From Streptomyces sp. SLBN-31 (lineage in GTDB: Bacteria > Actinomycetota > Actinomycetes > Streptomycetales > Streptomycetaceae): DNA of 64,000 nt. The notes under the pieces are model-generated. The model had not been told where the DNA came from. It searched no databases and saw only the letters and a program-made list of their open reading frames with translations. Both the position numbers and the translations under genes were made by a program. The stretch's first letter is position 1. The number at the start of each line of letters is the position of its first letter. Of the stretch, positions 35,880 through 43,800 are shown in pieces. The stretch spans positions 1,798,001 to 1,862,000 of the forward strand of contig NZ_VFNC01000001.1 of assembly GCF_006715395.1 (NCBI RefSeq), written 5' to 3'.

Positions 35880-37399
35880 GCTCGTCCTCCGTCGGATGCG
35901 CGGCGCAGGGTGGGGATGCCGAGCATCACCTTGCGGGGCTGGGGGTCGCCGGTGGTCTCCACCGGGCAGCGGTTCTCCATGGCGCTCAGCGCGGCCGCGT
36001 CCTCCTTGTGCGCGGCCGGCACGACGTAGCGGTCGGCGTACTTGGCGACGGCGAGCAGCCGGTGCAGGTCCTCGGCCTCTCCGGTGGTGAGCCCGACGGC
36101 CGCCAGCGCCTTCTCGTCGGCCTGCTCGCCGAGTGTGCGCGAGCGCATGTGGGAGCGGAGCGCGGTGAGTTTCATCAGCACTCCGGCCACCACGTCGGTG
36201 TCGCCGGCGGTGAACAGCTCCGCCAGGTACTCCAGCGGGATGCGCAGCCGGGTGACGGCGGCGAAGACGTGGTCGGGGTCGTCCTGGTCGCCGCCCGCGC
36301 CGGTGACGGCGTCCAGCACCGGGGACAGCGGCGGCACGTACCAGACCATGGGCAGCGTGCGGTACTCCGGGTGCAGCGGCAGGGCGACCCGGTAGCGGCA
36401 GACCAGGTCGTACACGGGGGAGCGGCGGGCGGCCGCCAGCCAGTCCTCCGGAATGCCCGACTCCCGTGCTGCGGCGATCACCTCGGGGTCGTTCGGGTCG
36501 AGGAAGACCCCTCGCTGGGCGTCCAGCAGGTCCTGTTCGTCGGCGGTGGCCGCGGCCTCGCCGACGCGGTCGGCGTCGTACAGGAGCAGTCCGAGGTAGC
36601 GCAGTCGGCCGACGCAGGTCTCCGAGCAGACGGTCGGCTGGCCGGCCTCGATGCGCGGGAAGCAGAACGTGCACTTCTCGGCCTTGCCGGTGGCGTGGTT
36701 GACGTACACCTTCTTGTACGGGCACGCCGTCACGCACATCCGCCAGCCCCGGCAGCGGTCCTGGTCGACGAGGACGATGCCGTCCTCGGTCCGCTTGTAC
36801 ATCGCGCCCGACGGGCAGGCGGAGACGCAGGCGGGGTTGAGGCAGTGCTCGCACAGGCGGGGCAGGTGGAAGAGGAAGGTCTGCTCGAACTCGAACTTCA
36901 CCTTCTGCGCCCACTCGCCGGAGAGGTTGGGGTCGCCGCCGGCGTGTTCGGGCGCGCCGCCCAGGCCGTCCTCCCAGTTGGCGCCCCAGGTGATGGCGGT
37001 GGGCCGGCCGGTCAGCACGGAGCGGGGGCGGGCGACCGGGATGTCCTGCCCGGCCGGGGCGCCGACGAGGTTGTCGTAGTCGTAGGTGACCGGCTCGTAG
37101 TAGTCCTCGATGGACGGCAGGTCGGGGTTGGCGAACAGCGACAGCAGCCGCCTGACCCGGCCGCCGGAGCGCAGGACGAGCCGTCCGCGCTTGTCGAGCA
37201 TCCAGCCGCCCTTCCACTGCTCCTGGTCCTCGTAGCGGCGCGGATAGCCGACTCCGGGCTTGGTCTCGACGTTGTTGAACCAGGCGTACTCCACGCCGGT
37301 GCGGTTGCTCCACGTCTGTTTGCAGGTGACGGAACAGGTGTGGCAGCCGATGCACTTGTCGAGGTTCATCACCATCGCCACTTGGGCCAACACACGCAT
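35876..37399 (-). CDS. narH: respiratory nitrate reductase beta subunit (Fe-S), copy 1
   Basis: A 507-residue electron-transfer subunit. Four cysteine clusters are visible: C-I-G-C-H-T-C-S-V-T-C near residues 16-26, C-E-H-C-L-N-P-A-C, C-R-G-W-R-M-C-V-T-A-C-P, where a Trp interrupts the usual spacing as in the 3Fe-4S cluster of NarH, and C-T-F-C-F-P. It carries electrons from NarI heme to NarG. Separated from narG by a single base, and overlapping narJ. Confidence 0.95.
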   Translation of the reverse strand: MRVLAQVAMVMNLDKCIGCHTCSVTCKQTWSNRTGVEYAWFNNVETKPGVGYPRRYEDQEQWKGGWMLDKRGRLVLRSGGRVRRLLSLFANPDLPSIEDYYEPVTYDYDNLVGAPAGQDIPVARPRSVLTGRPTAITWGANWEDGLGGAPEHAGGDPNLSGEWAQKVKFEFEQTFLFHLPRLCEHCLNPACVSACPSGAMYKRTEDGIVLVDQDRCRGWRMCVTACPYKKVYVNHATGKAEKCTFCFPRIEAGQPTVCSETCVGRLRYLGLLLYDADRVGEAAATADEQDLLDAQRGVFLDPNDPEVIAAARESGIPEDWLAAARRSPVYDLVCRYRVALPLHPEYRTLPMVWYVPPLSPVLDAVTGAGGDQDDPDHVFAAVTRLRIPLEYLAELFTAGDTDVVAGVLMKLTALRSHMRSRTLGEQADEKALAAVGLTTGEAEDLHRLLAVAKYADRYVVPAAHKEDAAALSAMENRCPVETTGDPQPRKVMLGIPTLRRASDGGRA

Positions 37400-37400
37400 G

Positions 37401-40400
37401 TCAGTACTCCACGTCCTGCGAGCGACGGCGGATGACCGTGACCTCGTCGCGCTGGTTTCCGGTCGGGCCGTAGTAGTTGAATGCGTAGGTGAACTGCGCG
37501 TAGCCGCCCGCGAGATGGGTGGGCTTGAGCAGCAGCCGGGTCAGGGAGTTGTGAATGCCGCCCCGCTTGCCGCTGACCTCGGTCTTCGGCACGTTCACGT
37601 TGCGGTCCTGGGCGTGGTACATGTACACCGTGCCCTCGGGCATGCGGTGGGTGACCACGGCGCGGGCGGCGACGACGCCGTTGCGGTTGTAGGCCTCGAT
37701 CCACTCGTTGTCCTTCACGCCGATCTTCTCGGCGTCGGTGGTCGACATCCAGATCACGGGACCGCCGCGGGACAGGTCGAGCATGTACTTGTTGTCCTGG
37801 TAGTTGGAGTGGATGGACCACTTCGAGTGCGGGGTGAGGTAACGCACCGTCACCTCCGCGCGTCCGTCCCGCAGCTGCTCGTCCCCGTAGTGCCGGGGCG
37901 TGTTCAACGGCGGCCGGTAGACGGGCAGTTGCTCGCCCAGCTCGGTCATCCAGTCGTGGCTGACGAAGAAGTGCTGGCGGCCGGTGAGGGTGTGCCATGG
38001 CTTGCGGTGCTCGGTGTTGATGACGAACGGCGAGTAGCGCCGCCCGCCGGTCTCCGAGCCCGACCACTCGTAGGAGGTGATGACCGCCCGGGGCTGGGTG
38101 CGGGTGTCGGCGAACGTGATCCGTTCCGCCTCCCGCTCGGCGGAGAGTTCGACCAGTCCCTCGCTGCCCGTCTGCTCCTGCAGCCGGCGGAAGCCCTCCG
38201 TGGCCAGGCGTCCGTTGGTGGTGCCGGACAGGGCGAGGATCGCCTCGCACATGTCGGTCGCGGTGGCCAGCGACGGGCGGCCGGCGGCCACACCCTCGCG
38301 GACGGTGCCGTTGCGGTGGCGCAGGTCCTCGATCTCCCGGTCGGGGTGGACGGTGACGCCCTTGGTGGTCGTGCCGAGCGTGTCGAGGAGCGGGCCGACC
38401 GCCCGCATCTTCTGCGCCACGGCCGTGTAGTCGCGTTCGACGGTGACGAGCTTCGGCATGGTCCGGCCCGGGACGGGCTCGCACTCGCCGGCCTTCCAGT
38501 CCCGCACCACACCGCCGGGCTGGGCGAGTTCGTCGGGGGTGTCGTGCTGCAGCGGCACCGCCATGACGTCGGTGCGCGTGCCCAGGTGCTCGACGGCGAG
38601 CTCGCTGAACCGGTCCGCGATCGTCAGGAAGGTGTCGTAGTCGGTGCGCGCCTGCCAGGGCGGTGCGATGGCCGGGGTGAAGGCGTGCACGAAGGGGTGC
38701 ATGTCCGTCGACGACAGGTCGTCCTTCTCGTACCAGGTCGCGGCCGGCAGGACCACGTCGGCGAGCAGGCCGGTGGAGGTCATCCGGAAGTCCATCGCGA
38801 CCAGCAGGTCGAGCTTGCCCTCGGGCGCCTCGTCGTGCCAGACGACCTCCTGCGGCCGGTGCTCGGGCGGGGTCTCGGCGGAGCGGACGGCCGCGTCCGT
38901 GCCCAGCAGATGGCGCAGGAAGTACTCGTTGCCCTTGCCGGAGGAGCCCAGCAGGTTGGCCCGCCACACCGTCAGCACGCGCGGGAAGTTGGCCGGGTCG
39001 TCCGGGTCCTCCACGGCGAACCTCAGCCGCCCCGACTTCAGTTCGTCGACGACGTGCTCGGCGACCGGTCGCCCCTGGGCCGCGGCCTCGTCGGCCAGGT
39101 CCAGCGGGTTGCGGTCGAAACCGGGGTGGCCGGGTGTCCAGCCCAGCCGTACCGCCTGCGCGAGGGTGTCGGCGAACCCCTTGCCCTTGAAGCGGCCCGA
39201 ACCGAGCGGCGACGCCAACTCCTCGGGCCCGAAGGCCTCGTAGCGCCACTGGTCGGTGTTCAGGTACCAGTACGAGGTGCCCGCCATGTGCCGAGTGGGC
39301 CGCTGCCAGTCGAAGGCGAACGCCAGATGCTGCAACCCGGTGACGGGACGGACCTTCTCCTGGCCGACGTAGTGCGCCCAGCCGCCGCCGTTGACGCCCT
39401 GGCAGCCGGTCATCGTCGTCAGCGCCAGGAACGCGCGGTAGATGGTGTCGGAGTGGAACCAGTGGTTGGTCCCGGCGCCCATCGCGATCATCGAACGGCC
39501 CTGCGTGCGCTCCGCGTTGCGGGCGAACTCACGGGCGATACGGGCGGCCTGCTCGGCCGGCACCGAGGTGACGGTCTCCTGCCAGGCCGGGGTGTACGGC
39601 TGCGAGGCGTCCTCGTAGGAGGTGGGCCAGCTGCCCGGCAGGCCGGGGCGGTGGACACCGTACTGGGCGAGCATCAGGTCGAAGACGGTGGTCACCAGAC
39701 GGCCGCCGACCGTGCGGACCGGCACCCCGCGCGTCATCACCGAACCGCCCTCGGTGGGGCCCTCGTCGAAGCGCGGCAAGGCGATCTCGGCCGTCTCATC
39801 GGCCGAACCCAGCAGGCTCAGCTCCGGTATGACATCGCCGAGTTCGAGGTTCCAGCGGCCCCGCTCGGCCTCCCCCCAGCGGAAGCCGAGCGAGCCGTTG
39901 GGCACCACCGGTTCACCGGTGGCCGCGTCCAGGAGCACCGTCTTGGACTCCGCGTGCTCCGTGTCGTGCCCGAGGTCGGCCGCGGAGAGGAACCCGTCCG
40001 GGACCAGACCGTGCTCGCTCTCGCGCAGGGTCACCAGGAACGGCGCGTCCGTGAACGACCTCAAGTAGTCGCGGAAGTATGGAACTTCACGGTCGACCAG
40101 GAACTCGCGCAGGATCACGTGCCCCATCGCCATGGCCAGCGCCCCGTCCGTGCCGGGATGCGGGGCGAGCCATTCGTCGGCGTGCTTGACGTTGTCGGCG
40201 TAGTCCGGGCTCACCGCGACGACCTTGGTGCCGTTGTAGCGGGTCTCGGTCAGGAAGTGCGCGTCGGGCGTGCGCGTCACGGGGATGTTGGAGCCCCACA
40301 TCACCAGGTAGCCGGCGTTCCACCAGTCGGCCGCCTCGGGCACGTCCGTCTGGTCGCCGAAGACCTGCGGCGAGGCGATCGGCAGGTCGGCGTACCAGTC

Positions 40401-41096
40401 GTAGAACGACAGCAGCGTGCCGCCGATCAACGACATGAACCGGGCCCCCGCGGCGAACGACGCCATCGACATCGCCGGGATCGGCGAGAACCCCGCGACG
40501 CGGTCGGGCCCGTACTCCTTGACGGTGTGCACCTGCGCGGCGGCCACCAGCTCGGCCACCTCGTCCCAGTCGGCGCGCACCAGACCGCCCTTGCCGCGCG
40601 CCCGCTTGTAGGCGCGGGCCTTCGCCGGGTCGGAGGTGATCTCCGCCCACGCCGCCACCGGGTCGCCCAGCCGCCGGCGCGCCTCGCGCCACAGCTTCAG
40701 CAGCGCGCCCCGCACATACGGGTAGCGCACCCGGCTGGGCGAGTACGTGTACCAGGAGAACGACGCGCCCCGGGGGCAGCCGCGCGGCTCGTACTCCGGG
40801 CAGTCGGCGCCGATCGACGGGTAGTCGGTGGCCTGGTGCTCCCAGGTGATGATGCCGTCCTTGACGTACACCATCCACGAGCAGGAGCCCGTGCAGTTCA
40901 CGCCGTGCGTGGAGCGCACCACCTTGTCGTGCGCCCACCGCTCCCGGTAGAAGCCCTCCCACTTGCCGTCGTTCTCACCGAACACGGCCCGGCCGTCGGC
41001 CGAGACCTCACGCCGCGTCAGCAGCCGACGGGCCGCGAGCGGCCAGCCCTGCTCGCCGCGCGGCCGATCCCGCCGAGCGTTTTGATCGTTCTCCAT
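37401..41096 (-). CDS. narG: respiratory nitrate reductase alpha subunit (Mo-bisMGD), copy 1
   Basis: A 1231-residue catalytic subunit reducing nitrate to nitrite at the inner face of the membrane. The FS0 cluster ligands are all present: His64, Cys68, Cys72 (H-G-V-N-C-T-G-S-C) and Cys107 (R-G-C-P-R-G). The Mo-ligand Asp is in S-F-Y-D-W-Y near residue 233. No Tat signal is expected or seen. Leads the operon narGHJI-VKOR. The minus-strand hexamer TAGCGT ends 8 bases before the ATG, suggesting a leaderless message. No nitrate transporter (narK) is in the window. Confidence 0.96.
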   Translation of the reverse strand: MENDQNARRDRPRGEQGWPLAARRLLTRREVSADGRAVFGENDGKWEGFYRERWAHDKVVRSTHGVNCTGSCSWMVYVKDGIITWEHQATDYPSIGADCPEYEPRGCPRGASFSWYTYSPSRVRYPYVRGALLKLWREARRRLGDPVAAWAEITSDPAKARAYKRARGKGGLVRADWDEVAELVAAAQVHTVKEYGPDRVAGFSPIPAMSMASFAAGARFMSLIGGTLLSFYDWYADLPIASPQVFGDQTDVPEAADWWNAGYLVMWGSNIPVTRTPDAHFLTETRYNGTKVVAVSPDYADNVKHADEWLAPHPGTDGALAMAMGHVILREFLVDREVPYFRDYLRSFTDAPFLVTLRESEHGLVPDGFLSAADLGHDTEHAESKTVLLDAATGEPVVPNGSLGFRWGEAERGRWNLELGDVIPELSLLGSADETAEIALPRFDEGPTEGGSVMTRGVPVRTVGGRLVTTVFDLMLAQYGVHRPGLPGSWPTSYEDASQPYTPAWQETVTSVPAEQAARIAREFARNAERTQGRSMIAMGAGTNHWFHSDTIYRAFLALTTMTGCQGVNGGGWAHYVGQEKVRPVTGLQHLAFAFDWQRPTRHMAGTSYWYLNTDQWRYEAFGPEELASPLGSGRFKGKGFADTLAQAVRLGWTPGHPGFDRNPLDLADEAAAQGRPVAEHVVDELKSGRLRFAVEDPDDPANFPRVLTVWRANLLGSSGKGNEYFLRHLLGTDAAVRSAETPPEHRPQEVVWHDEAPEGKLDLLVAMDFRMTSTGLLADVVLPAATWYEKDDLSSTDMHPFVHAFTPAIAPPWQARTDYDTFLTIADRFSELAVEHLGTRTDVMAVPLQHDTPDELAQPGGVVRDWKAGECEPVPGRTMPKLVTVERDYTAVAQKMRAVGPLLDTLGTTTKGVTVHPDREIEDLRHRNGTVREGVAAGRPSLATATDMCEAILALSGTTNGRLATEGFRRLQEQTGSEGLVELSAEREAERITFADTRTQPRAVITSYEWSGSETGGRRYSPFVINTEHRKPWHTLTGRQHFFVSHDWMTELGEQLPVYRPPLNTPRHYGDEQLRDGRAEVTVRYLTPHSKWSIHSNYQDNKYMLDLSRGGPVIWMSTTDAEKIGVKDNEWIEAYNRNGVVAARAVVTHRMPEGTVYMYHAQDRNVNVPKTEVSGKRGGIHNSLTRLLLKPTHLAGGYAQFTYAFNYYGPTGNQRDEVTVIRRRSQDVEY

Positions 41097-41499
41097 GGCT
41101 CGGAACGCTAGGCGGCGCGTCCCCTGGTGCGCCTGGGGCCGGCGGTCCTGGCCGGGCGGCCTTCCGGCCCAGTTCCGGCGGTGCCGACAGGGCCCAATGG
41201 TCCCCATGGTGGGGTCCGGTCGGCGGGCGAGGAGGGTGGGCCCGGCGATGCATTCTGAGCACTGATCGAACCGCGGATGCCAAGGCGCGGCCACGACCGC
41301 GCGCCGTACTCGTCGGCGGCCGTCACCCCGTCCCAGGCCGCCTGGGTCACGGCGAGCACGGAGTGTGCCGCCCGGATCGGTCGTGCGTCCGGCCGCCTCG
41401 CGCGGCCGGACGCGTCCGCCCCGCGTCGGCGCGCACCCGTGGCCGCCGCCACCCGAACCGGCCGGCCACGCCGGCCGTCGACCCGTTGGAGACACCGTC
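41097..41499. promoter_or_regulatory. divergent narG / hemerythrin control region
   Basis: About 400 bases without a gene, between divergent narG copy 1 and the hemerythrin gene. A near-palindrome GGGCCCA-A-TGGTCCC (41190-41204, one mismatched pair) is followed at once by another dyad centred on CCATGG (41199-41217). These lie about 95-120 bases before narG and recall, but do not fully match, DosR/DevR boxes. Nothing else is recognised in the region. Confidence 0.45.
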
Positions 41500-42360
41500 A
41501 TGAGCGTGCTCACCGTCGCGTCGGCCCCCGAGGACGCCGTCGCTCTCGAGGGCGCCGAGGCCCACCAAGCCCGTACGGCGGCGGAACTGGCCGGGCGGGT
41601 GGCGCTGCTGACCACCGCGGCGGGCACCGACCCGAGCGCGGCCGAGCGGGTCCGCGCCGGTCTCGTGGCCTTCTGCGACCGGGAGGTGCTGCCGTACGCG
41701 GCGGCCGAGGAGGCCGTCCTCTACCCCGTCGCGCGGACCATGCCCGACGCCCGGCTGCTGATCGTGAGCCTGGTGGCCGAGCACCGCTGCCTCGCCGCGC
41801 TCGTGGACGCGATGCGCGAGGCGGCGCCGGCGGACGCGGTGGCCGAAGCCCGGGCCCTGCAGGTCCTGTTCGAGGAACACAGCGCCAAGGAGAACGGCCT
41901 GGTGCTGCCCCTGCTGGCCATGGCCCCCGGCGTCTCCCTGGCCACCCTCCTCACCCGACTCCACGACCGCCTTCCACCGGCCCCGGGCACGGAACGGGAC
42001 GGCGCCCCGACGCACGGCCGGCCGGAGACGGCGAAGCCCGGGAAGACCGGCGGCTGCGGCTGCGGCGGTGCGCCGGAGACGGCGAAGCCCGAGGAGGCGT
42101 CGGGCGGTTGCGGCTGCGGCGGTGCGCCGGAGACGGCCGCTCCCGAACTCGACGTCCGCGCCGTTCCGCACGCCCTGCGCCACGCCACCGTCCTCGGCGC
42201 CCTCGACGCCGTCCCCGCGGGCGGCGCGATGGTGCTGGTCGCGCCGCACGACCCGCTTCCGCTGCTCGCCCGGATCGAGGAGCGGCACCCCGGAGTCTTC
42301 TCGGTGGAGTACCTGGAGCGGGGCCCCGAAACCTGGCGGCTCCGGCTCGGCCACCGCTGA
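41500..42360 (+). CDS. hemerythrin-like domain fused to a DUF2249 domain
   Basis: A 286-residue two-domain protein. Residues about 15-150 form a hemerythrin-like four-helix bundle with candidate di-iron ligands in E-A-H-Q, E-E-A-V-L-Y-P, E-H-R-C and E-E-H-S-A-K-E-N. A linker (about 165-215) holds two copies of G-G-C-G-C-G-G-A-P-E-T. The last 75 residues are a DUF2249 (TusA-like) domain beginning L-D-V-R. Such fusions occur near denitrification and nitrate genes and are suspected to sense or handle oxygen or nitric oxide. Divergent from narG copy 1. Confidence 0.85.
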   Translation: MSVLTVASAPEDAVALEGAEAHQARTAAELAGRVALLTTAAGTDPSAAERVRAGLVAFCDREVLPYAAAEEAVLYPVARTMPDARLLIVSLVAEHRCLAALVDAMREAAPADAVAEARALQVLFEEHSAKENGLVLPLLAMAPGVSLATLLTRLHDRLPPAPGTERDGAPTHGRPETAKPGKTGGCGCGGAPETAKPEEASGGCGCGGAPETAAPELDVRAVPHALRHATVLGALDAVPAGGAMVLVAPHDPLPLLARIEERHPGVFSVEYLERGPETWRLRLGHR

Positions 42361-42400
42361 CACCCCTTTCACCACCCCGAGTTACGAAGGAAGACCCGTT

Positions 42401-42901
42401 ATGAAGGCTGCGCCCCGCCGGACCAACGCCCTGATCGGCCTGGTCGGCATCGCCCTGTCCGCCGCCGGGCCCGTCATGCTGCTGCGAGGCCGCAGCGGCC
42501 GCAAGGAGATACGAGCCGAACTGACGGCACAGCGGATCGCCTTCCCGGACCACGGACTTCCCGCCCACCTGGCCCGCTTCACCGGGTGCCGGGTGGAGAC
42601 CGGTCACGAGGCCCACGCCTACGCCGATCTCATCAAGGACCATCTCGCCCAGGCGACCGGCGGCCGCACCTACGCGGAGATCACCGACGAACTCCACGCC
42701 GGCGGAGGCGAGGACGACAAGCTCGCCCAGCTGCGGCAGACCGCCTTCATGGGGGAGACCCTGCGCGGCTCGCTGCTGTCCGCCTGCCAGGCCTGGCACC
42801 TGACCACCCTCGTCATGGGCCTCGGCACCCTGCTGACCGCCACCGGAGCAGCCCTCCTGGCCACCGCCACCGGCCTGGAATCCCAGCCCCGCCGCCCCTG
42901 A
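42401..42901 (+). CDS. small membrane protein next to hemerythrin
   Basis: A 166-residue protein with a hydrophobic N-terminal helix (about 10-28) and a second near the C-terminus (about 133-155). The soluble middle part contains R-I-x-F-P-D-H-G-L-P and H-E-A-H-A-Y-A-D-L-I-K-D-H-L, a pattern rich in His and acidic residues. No family is recognised with certainty. It starts 40 bases after the hemerythrin gene, with GAAGGAAGA upstream, and is probably co-transcribed. Confidence 0.7.
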   Translation: MKAAPRRTNALIGLVGIALSAAGPVMLLRGRSGRKEIRAELTAQRIAFPDHGLPAHLARFTGCRVETGHEAHAYADLIKDHLAQATGGRTYAEITDELHAGGGEDDKLAQLRQTAFMGETLRGSLLSACQAWHLTTLVMGLGTLLTATGAALLATATGLESQPRRP

Positions 42902-42988
42902 CCGACCGGCGCCACCGGCCCACACGGCCGCCCCGCCGCCCCTGACCGACCGGCGCCACCGGCCCACACGGCCGCCCCGCCGCCCCTG
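42901..42988. repeat. two 44-base tandem repeats
   Basis: 42901-42944 and 42945-42988 are identical, and the sequence just before them overlaps the stop codon of the membrane protein. First part of an approximately 600-base G/C-rich repeat tract that has no coding evidence. Confidence 0.85.
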
Positions 42989-43026
42989 ACCGGCCGGCCG
43001 GACGCCCGGCCGCGCCGCGCCTCACC

Positions 43027-43375
43027 GTCCGGCTCCCCGCCCCTCACCGGCCGGTGCGGCCGCCGCCCCCGGCCCGGATGTGGAGCCCCGCGGCCGGTGA
43101 CGGGCCGGCATCCGGATCCTCACCGGTCCGGCGCCGGTCGCCACAGCCGGCCGGACGTCCGGCTCCCCGCCCCTCACCGGCCGGTGCGGCCGCCGCCCCC
43201 GGCCCGGATGTGGAGCCCCGCGGCCGGTGACGGGCCGGCATCCGGATCCTCACCGGTCCGGCGCCGGTCGCCACAGCCGGCCGGACGTCCGGCTCCCCGC
43301 CCCTCACCGGCCGGTGCGGCCGCCACCCCCCGGCCCGGATGTGGAGCCCCGCCGCCGGTGACGGGCCGGCATCAC
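43027..43375. repeat. 130-base tandem repeat, about 2.7 copies
   Basis: Units 43027-43156 and 43157-43286 are identical over 130 bases; a third unit from 43287 diverges after about 40 bases and breaks off near 43375. Long frames through it are Pro/Ala/Arg-rich and not credible. The exact identity of the first two units suggests recent duplication. Confidence 0.88.
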
Positions 43376-43490
43376 CGGTCTGCCAGCGCCCGGCCTGACC
43401 GTCCGGCGTCACCGGTCTGCCGGCCCGGCCCGACCGTCCGGCGTCACCGGTCTGCCGGCGCCCGGCCCGACCGCTCCTGACCGTCCGGCG
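43376..43490. repeat. short degenerate repeats related to the 130-base tract
   Basis: Three to four copies of a motif near ACCGTCCGGCGTCACCGG followed by TCTGCC(G/A)G. They continue the composition of the preceding tract towards the radical SAM promoter. Confidence 0.6.
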
Positions 43491-43543
43491 TACCGGTCTG
43501 CAAGCCCAGCCCCGCCCGCCGCCCCTGACCGGCCGTAGGTCAA

Positions 43544-43557
43544 GGGACCCTCGGCCC
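43544..43557. promoter_or_regulatory. DosR/DevR-type box GGGAC-CCTC-GGCCC
   Basis: Matches the GGGAC-N4-G(T/G)CCC core of DosR/DevR boxes, 79 bases before the small leader frame (43636) and about 240 before the radical SAM gene. A GAGGGGACT follows at 43561-43569. In mycobacteria and S. coelicolor, such boxes drive hypoxia-induced genes; assignment here is by pattern only. Confidence 0.5.
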
Positions 43558-43635
43558 CTCGGAGGGGACTGGTCGGCCGCCGCGCCGGACCGTGTCGACT
43601 CCGCATGATGATCACGACCGACCCGGAGGTATCCC

Positions 43636-43800
43636 GTGCACCACCGCAAGCCGCGCCTGTGCGGCCGTTTCCGTCGCCGTCCCTCGGCACAGGCGCCGCG
43701 CACGGTCCGAGCCGGTCATCGTCCGGCCGCCCGCCTCGTCTGCCCTGACTCCAGGGCGGCCGGACACAGTCTCCGGGCTCGGGGGAGGGCGGGCAGGTGA
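43636..43800 (+). CDS. possible 54-residue small protein coupled to radical SAM gene
   Basis: GTG 43636 is preceded 6 bases upstream by GGAGG (43625-43629), the best ribosome-binding site in this gap. The frame runs 54 codons and its TGA (43798-43800) overlaps the GTG of the radical SAM gene (GTGA). The peptide is strongly Arg-rich with two Cys (M-H-H-R-K-P-R-L-C-G at the start). It may be a leader that couples translation, or a substrate peptide for the SPASM protein, or a chance frame in high-GC DNA. Confidence 0.4.
   Translation: MHHRKPRLCGRFRRRPSAQAPRTVRAGHRPAARLVCPDSRAAGHSLRARGRAGR

Noticed and set aside
37260..41111. Very long open frame antisense to narG copy 1 (over 1200 codons), and a similar one antisense to narG copy 2 (48187-51357)
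   Set aside because: Both arise from the codon bias of the high-GC nar genes; their translations are Val/Arg/Gly/His-rich without motifs and they have no ribosome-binding sites.
41190..41217. Dyads before narG copy 1 as true DosR boxes
   Set aside because: The arms match partly but the symmetry is odd-numbered and the GGGAC core is incomplete, so kept only as a low-confidence control region.
43027..43375. Tandem repeats considered as a CRISPR array
   Set aside because: Units are 130 bases and contiguous, with no unique spacers between short repeats, and no cas genes occur in the window.
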